Source of the DNA: Caryophanales bacterium
GTDB taxonomy: Bacteria; Bacillota_I; Bacilli_A; RF39; UBA660
Length of the DNA: 37,007 nucleotides
Assembly: GCA_016288635.1 (NCBI GenBank)
Contig: JAEEKZ010000030.1
Coordinates: forward strand, 1-37,007
Direction: 5' to 3'
A program made the translations under genes and the position numbers. Position 1 is the first letter of the stretch, and each line of letters begins with the position of its first letter. A model generated the notes under the pieces. The model saw only the letters and a list, made by a program, of their open reading frames with translations, was not told the DNA's origin and searched no databases. This document shows positions 33,011-37,007 of the stretch, piece after piece.

Positions 33011-33867
33011 TGAAAAATGTAATTGAGATTAAAAATTTAAAAAAGAATTATCCAGATTTTACTCTAGATATTGATAAACTAAATATTCCATCTGGAGAAG
33101 TAATTGGTTTAATTGGAGAAAACGGAGCAGGTAAAACAACATTAATTAAACTTATATTAAATATCATCAATAAAGAATCTGGAGATATAAAAATATTTAA
33201 TAAAGATTTAAAAGATAACGAATTTTCAATCAAAGAAGATATAGGTGTAGTACTTGATAATACATTCTTTCCAGAAACATTATCGTCAAAAGATATTGAA
33301 TCTATTATGAAAGATATTTATAAAAATTGGGATAGTAAATTATTTCATAAATATTTAAAAGATTTCAAAATTAAAGATAATCAAATATTAAAAACAATGT
33401 CAAAGGGAATGAGAAAGAAAGTTGAAATAGCTACAGCTTTATCTCATCAACCAAAATTATTAATCTTAGATGAAGCAACAAGTGGCTTAGATCCAATTGT
33501 TAGAAGCGAAATATTAGACATATTCTTAGACTTCATTAAAGATGAAGAACACACAATTATATTATCTACGCATATAACAAGTGATTTAGAACATATTGCA
33601 GATCATATAATATTCATTAAAGATGGTAAAATATTCTTACAAAAAGATAAAGATGAAATTATAGATAATTACGGAATACTAAAATGTAATATCGACGACT
33701 TTAATAAGATTGATAAAAAAGATATTGTTTCATACAAGAAAAATAGATATGATTATGAAATATTAATTGATGATAAAACTAAATGTAAGAAAAAATATAA
33801 AGACTATGTAATAGATAAAATATCATTAGAGGAATTAATGCTATTAATTATTAAAGGAGTTAAATAA
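33010..33867 (+). CDS. ABC transporter ATP-binding protein
   Basis: The 285-residue ATPase has Walker A GENGAGKTT (residues 36-44), a signature SKGMRKK in place of LSGGQ, Walker B LLILDEATSGLDP and the switch His in LSTHITSDL. The signature variant and C-terminal extension are typical of the YtrB/BcrA-like exporters that go with YtrA regulators. It is translationally coupled to the regulator (shared base) and followed after one base by the permease. The exported substrate is unknown, perhaps a peptide antibiotic or lipid. Confidence 0.93.
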   Translation: MKNVIEIKNLKKNYPDFTLDIDKLNIPSGEVIGLIGENGAGKTTLIKLILNIINKESGDIKIFNKDLKDNEFSIKEDIGVVLDNTFFPETLSSKDIESIMKDIYKNWDSKLFHKYLKDFKIKDNQILKTMSKGMRKKVEIATALSHQPKLLILDEATSGLDPIVRSEILDIFLDFIKDEEHTIILSTHITSDLEHIADHIIFIKDGKIFLQKDKDEIIDNYGILKCNIDDFNKIDKKDIVSYKKNRYDYEILIDDKTKCKKKYKDYVIDKISLEELMLLIIKGVK

Positions 33868-33868
33868 T

Positions 33869-34498
33869 ATGATAGGAATGATTAAAAAAGATTTATATAT
33901 GATTAGAAATAATTATAAGGCACTAGGTGTTGCATTAGTAATATATTTATTCTATTCAATAACATTCAACATGGATATGTCATTCTTTCTTCCATTCATG
34001 GGATTAATGATATGTATTTCAACAATTAATTATGATGAATATAATAACTGGCATACATATGCAGCATCATTACCTCAAGGAAGAATAAATATAATTAAAT
34101 CAAAATATATTACAACTTTAATTGTTGTAGCATTATTAACAATAGTAAGTTTAATATCAAGCACAATAATCGGAAATATAAGAGGATCATTTGATTTTAT
34201 AGATACATTATCTACAATGTTTGGAATGTTATTAGCAATTATTGTAATAATGTCAGTATTATATCCAGTTCTATTTAAATATGGATATGAAAAAGGAAGA
34301 CTAGCTATGATGTTAATCGGAGTATCAATCATGGGACTATTTGTTCTATTTACTAAAGTTGTAAAAATAAATGTATCTGCTAATTTTATAAATTTCTTAG
34401 ATACATATTTTATACCTTTAGCATTATTAGTAACAATTTTATTCTTAACAATATCATATATATTGGCTAAAAAATTCTATTCAAAAAGAGAATTTTAA
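33869..34498 (+). CDS. ABC-2 type permease
   Basis: The 209-residue protein has about six hydrophobic helices and begins MIGMIKKDLYMIRNN, the amphipathic start of ABC-2 permeases; NYDEYNNWHTYAASLPQGR is the polar loop characteristic of the ABC2_membrane_5 group. It pairs with the upstream ATPase to form the exporter. AAAGGAG ribosome site at the end of the ATPase gene. Last gene of the operon. Confidence 0.88.
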   Translation: MIGMIKKDLYMIRNNYKALGVALVIYLFYSITFNMDMSFFLPFMGLMICISTINYDEYNNWHTYAASLPQGRINIIKSKYITTLIVVALLTIVSLISSTIIGNIRGSFDFIDTLSTMFGMLLAIIVIMSVLYPVLFKYGYEKGRLAMMLIGVSIMGLFVLFTKVVKINVSANFINFLDTYFIPLALLVTILFLTISYILAKKFYSKREF

Positions 34499-34504
34499 AA
34501 AATT

Positions 34505-34533
34505 AAAACTAAATAGAAATATTTAGTTTTTTT
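34505..34533 (+). terminator. Terminator with GAAA loop
   Basis: AAAACTAAATA pairs with TATTTAGTTTT across GAAA, then T residues. Confidence 0.88.
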
Positions 34534-34550
34534 ATGCAGTAAACTATACA

Positions 34551-34622
34551 AAATATGGTAAAATATGGTAAATGCAACCAAAATTATACAAAAAACAACT
34601 CAAAGTTGGTGGAATGCAACCG
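34551..34622 (+). repeat. Short direct repeats upstream of the XRE gene
   Basis: AAATATGGTA occurs twice in tandem (34551-34570), and AATGCAACC occurs at about 34571 and 34613, with a small CAAC-TCAAA-GTTG hairpin between them. The pairs of sites ahead of a DNA-binding protein's gene suggest autoregulation. Confidence 0.5.
34556..34564 (+). promoter_or_regulatory. Candidate extended -10 promoter for the XRE gene
   Basis: TGGTAAAAT spans the junction of the two tandem repeats; no -35 box. It would give a leader of about 90 bases. Confidence 0.45.
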
Positions 34623-34660
34623 GTAGAAAATTATAAAATGAGTACGAAAAGGAGGAAAAA

Positions 34661-36205
34661 ATGAACAATCAATTTTCAGAAAATTTAAAAAAGATTAGGA
34701 AAGAAAATAATCTTTCGCAAGAACAACTTGCAGACGAATTAGGAGTATCTAGACAAGCTATTTCAAAATGGGAATCAGGTGCTGCATATCCTGAAATGGA
34801 TAAAATAATTGCTCTATGTAATAAGTTCAATGTAAATATAGATGATTTATTACATAAAGATATAAAAGAAACTAAAGGGGAGGAAGAAAGCAAAAAGAAA
34901 ATAAACAATTTCATTGATGACTTTTTAAAATATATTACTGATACAATTAATCTATTTAGTAATATGAATTTTAAAAGCAAAATAAAATGTTTATTTGAAC
35001 AAGTAATAATTGCATTAATATTATTCTTAGCATCAGTAGTAGTATTTGGTGTAATAGATAATTTAATTGAAATATTAATCCAATTTTTACCAGGTACGCT
35101 ATATAGATTTGTTTTACATCTATTAGATTCAATTTTAATAATAGGATTATTAGTAGTAGCAATTATAATAATGGCTCATATCTTTAAAACAAGATATCTA
35201 GACTATTATGAAAAAATAAAAGAAGATTCAAAAAAAGAAGAAATTGATACAGAAAATAATGTTGAAGAAAAAGAAGCTAATAATAAAGAAGTAGATAAAA
35301 ACAACAAAATCTTATATAAGAAAAACGAAGACAAAATAGTAATAAGAGATCCACAACATAGTGAATATAAATTTATAAATTCTTTATTCAAATTTATAAT
35401 ATTAATTATTAAATTCTTCGTGTTCATTTGCATTGGTATTCCATTAATGTGCTGCTTAGTTGCTTTGTTATTTGCATTCATAGTATCATTTACCATTACT
35501 AAAACAGGATTATTCTTTGTTGGTGTAATTACTTCAATCGTAGCGGTAACTATAATAACTATTGTCGTATTACTATTAATAATTAACTTTATATTTAATA
35601 GAATAAATGATAAGAAGAGAATGATTTGGAGTTTCATACTATCTCTTGTCGTATTAGGTGCAGGCTGTGGAATGATTTTTATTGGAACTACATCATTTGA
35701 TGTATTAGAAACAAATGAAACAGTATTACAAACAGTAACAAAAGAATATGATATGAAAGAAGATACAATAATTACTTCTCATGGAAATTACAGTATTGAA
35801 TATGTTGAAGCAGATAATGATAATATCAAAATTGAATATGAATTAAACAAATATTGTGAAGTAGTAGATTCAACAGATATAATTGAATCAAATAATATGA
35901 TATCAGCATGGTCTCGTTGTAAAAATCCAATGGAAATATATAGAGAATTACTTAAAAATGTAAACGATAAGAAAATAATACCAATAACTGCTGAAATAGA
36001 AAAAATGACAGTATATACAAATAAGAAGAATATTGATAAACTTAATAAAAATTTTGAAGAATATCAAAGAAAACAAGATGAAGAAAATGCAATAAGAAAT
36101 TCATATGCTGAAGAATTAGAAGAACTAGAAAAAACAAATGATAGATTAAATGATAGAATTCGTGAACTAGAAGATAGATTAAGTTTATACGAAGTAGATG
36201 AATAG
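34661..36205 (+). CDS. XRE-type HTH regulator fused to a multi-pass membrane domain
   Basis: The 514-residue protein starts with a Cro/C1 helix-turn-helix (residues 4-62; LSQEQLADELGVSRQAISKW). After a charged linker come two or three hydrophobic helices (from ~110), a Lys/Glu-rich cytoplasmic loop, two or three more, and a final helix (MIWSFILSLVVLGAGCGMIF). A soluble C-terminal part of ~170 residues ends in a Glu-rich coiled coil (LEELEKTNDRLNDRIRELE). Such membrane-tethered HTH proteins may sense envelope state. GGAGG ribosome site eight bases upstream. Its position just after an envelope-stress-type ABC operon is suggestive only. Confidence 0.85.
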   Translation: MNNQFSENLKKIRKENNLSQEQLADELGVSRQAISKWESGAAYPEMDKIIALCNKFNVNIDDLLHKDIKETKGEEESKKKINNFIDDFLKYITDTINLFSNMNFKSKIKCLFEQVIIALILFLASVVVFGVIDNLIEILIQFLPGTLYRFVLHLLDSILIIGLLVVAIIIMAHIFKTRYLDYYEKIKEDSKKEEIDTENNVEEKEANNKEVDKNNKILYKKNEDKIVIRDPQHSEYKFINSLFKFIILIIKFFVFICIGIPLMCCLVALLFAFIVSFTITKTGLFFVGVITSIVAVTIITIVVLLLIINFIFNRINDKKRMIWSFILSLVVLGAGCGMIFIGTTSFDVLETNETVLQTVTKEYDMKEDTIITSHGNYSIEYVEADNDNIKIEYELNKYCEVVDSTDIIESNNMISAWSRCKNPMEIYRELLKNVNDKKIIPITAEIEKMTVYTNKKNIDKLNKNFEEYQRKQDEENAIRNSYAEELEELEKTNDRLNDRIRELEDRLSLYEVDE

Positions 36206-36211
36206 TAAAGT

Positions 36212-36240
36212 AAAGGAATAATAATATATTATTCCTTTTA
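36212..36240 (+). terminator. Rho-independent terminator
   Basis: AAAGGAATAAT pairs with ATTATTCCTTT across a short loop, then T residues. Confidence 0.84.
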
Positions 36241-36243
36241 TTA

Positions 36244-36252
36244 TGTTATAAT
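36244..36252 (+). promoter_or_regulatory. Extended -10 promoter
   Basis: TGTTATAAT lies 28 bases before the ATG at 36281. Confidence 0.7.
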
Positions 36253-36280
36253 TATTATTAGAAACCAATAGGAGATAATT

Positions 36281-36859
36281 ATGAGTATAAAACTATTTAT
36301 AAAAGCAATAACTAGATACGTAATGGGGGTATTATTAGTTATGTTGTTATTATTCATACCAGCTGGATCATTTAACTACTGGAATGCATGGCTATTCTGC
36401 GTTTTATTATTTATACCTATGTTTTGTGCCGGAATAGTAATGATGATTAAAAATCCAGATTTATTAAAATCAAGGTTGGATTTAAATGAAAGAGAAAAAG
36501 AACAAAAAGAAGTAGTAGCTTATAGTGGCATAATGTTCTTACTAGGATTCATCCTTGCAGGTTTAAATTATCGATATAATTGGATAATGATACCTAAAAT
36601 AGTAGTTATCATAGCATCAGTATTATTTCTAATATCTTATATATTATACGCTGAAGTACTAAGAGAAAATACTTTCTTATCAAGAACAATTAAAGTAGAA
36701 AAAGAGCAAAAATTAGTCGATACAGGATTATATGGAATAGTAAGACACCCAATGTATTCAATAACACTTATATTATTCTTAACTATGCCATTAATATTAG
36801 GATCTATTATATCCTTTATAATATTCCCGGCATATCCATTCATAATAATTAAAAGATGA
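36281..36859 (+). CDS. Isoprenylcysteine carboxyl methyltransferase (ICMT)-like membrane protein, early stop
   Basis: The 192-residue protein has about five membrane helices and the ICMT/phospholipid-methyltransferase signature VDTGLYGIVRHPMY, followed by the helix ending YPFIIIKR. Bacterial members methylate lipids or other membrane substrates. In the family this point is normally followed by ~35 conserved residues (an R-I-x-x-E-E motif and Y-x-x-Y-x-x-x-V), but here a TGA stop comes directly after KR. The missing part contributes to the SAM site, so the gene may be broken, or a frameshift lies in the A-run at 36851-36854. GGAGA ribosome site. Confidence 0.65.
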   Translation: MSIKLFIKAITRYVMGVLLVMLLLFIPAGSFNYWNAWLFCVLLFIPMFCAGIVMMIKNPDLLKSRLDLNEREKEQKEVVAYSGIMFLLGFILAGLNYRYNWIMIPKIVVIIASVLFLISYILYAEVLRENTFLSRTIKVEKEQKLVDTGLYGIVRHPMYSITLILFLTMPLILGSIISFIIFPAYPFIIIKR

Positions 36860-37007
36860 ATTAAATGATAAAAATATCGAATATGATGAATCTTTTAAAG
36901 AAGATTATTTAATATTTGATGGAATAGAATTAATGAAGGATTTAGATTATTATGAATATATCGATCAATATAGAAATGATTCAGAATCATATTTTGAAAT
37001 AAAAGAT
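36849..37007 (+). other. Open frame running off the right edge, no start codon
   Basis: In the frame one base offset from the ICMT-like gene, an acidic reading frame (KDELNDKNIEYDES onward) is open from 36849 to the window end. It has no plausible start codon or ribosome site near its beginning. It could be a continuation of the ICMT-like gene after a one-base frameshift in AAAA (36851-36854), or the body of another gene starting at an internal ATG. The residues do not resemble the usual ICMT C-terminus. Confidence 0.35.

Noticed and set aside
2071-36240. CTAG hairpins as insertion-sequence ends or mobile repeats
   Set aside because: They are short, always followed by T-tracts and placed at gene ends; there is no transposase or target-site duplication. 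Spread as a small repeat stays only a minor alternative.

Overview
The window is very AT-rich DNA coding almost entirely on the + strand, with AGA as the main Arg codon, strong Shine-Dalgarno sites (AGGAGG or the shifted form AGGTGAT), Gram-positive-type surface proteins (a lipoprotein and a membrane-anchored NAGPA protein), ThyX, MurI, YtrA-type GntR and XRE regulators. TGA is a true stop (2809-2811) and Trp is TGG, so the code is the standard bacterial one. This fits an uncultured, host-associated low-GC Firmicute (Bacillota; Bacilli or Clostridia of the gut-MAG type). No rRNA, tRNA, CRISPR array, transposase or integrase is visible.

Layout. 2-2061: the end of a long unknown protein, then a DUF1292 protein. 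2128-3853: PIG-L deacetylase plus ATP-grasp ligase. 3916-8193: envelope-related genes (zinc-ribbon membrane protein, membrane-anchored surface protein, NAGPA-type glycosidase, lipoprotein). 8295-8969: thyX. 9003-9581: the only convincing minus-strand gene. 9775-25580: a run rich in unknown proteins without signal peptides, including a HExxH metalloprotease-like protein, a DUF4116 repeat protein, a kinase-like protein, three proteins with a transglutaminase-like Cys-His-Asp order and a 1163-aa metallophosphoesterase; a lipid kinase, a stand-alone NIF3/YqfO domain and an alcohol dehydrogenase are mixed in. 25648-31572: membrane proteins, two more phosphoesterases, a methyltransferase, murI and small unknowns. 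31639-37007: CDF metal exporter, GntR-ABC transporter operon, XRE-type membrane regulator and an isoprenylcysteine-methyltransferase-like gene that stops early at the right edge.

Three cross-cutting patterns stand out. First, many otherwise unrelated unknown proteins end in the same kind of short tail, small or hydroxy residues followed by Arg at the last or next-to-last position (DTTRS, SGARA, TGARQ, SQTRH, SSTR, PNVR, ITTRQ, SAARG, LGGRR, QQR), while the recognisable enzymes do not. This may be a C-terminal targeting, secretion or processing signal shared by a putative effector-like protein set. Second, nearly every transcription unit ends in a near-identical hairpin built on ACTAGA/TCTAGT, often with a GAAA loop. 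Third, the T-tract of that hairpin commonly runs straight into an extended -10 promoter (TGnTATAAT) for the next gene, giving compact single-gene or few-gene units.

Functions of the unknown genes are not established; family calls are from motif recognition by eye, without database searches.
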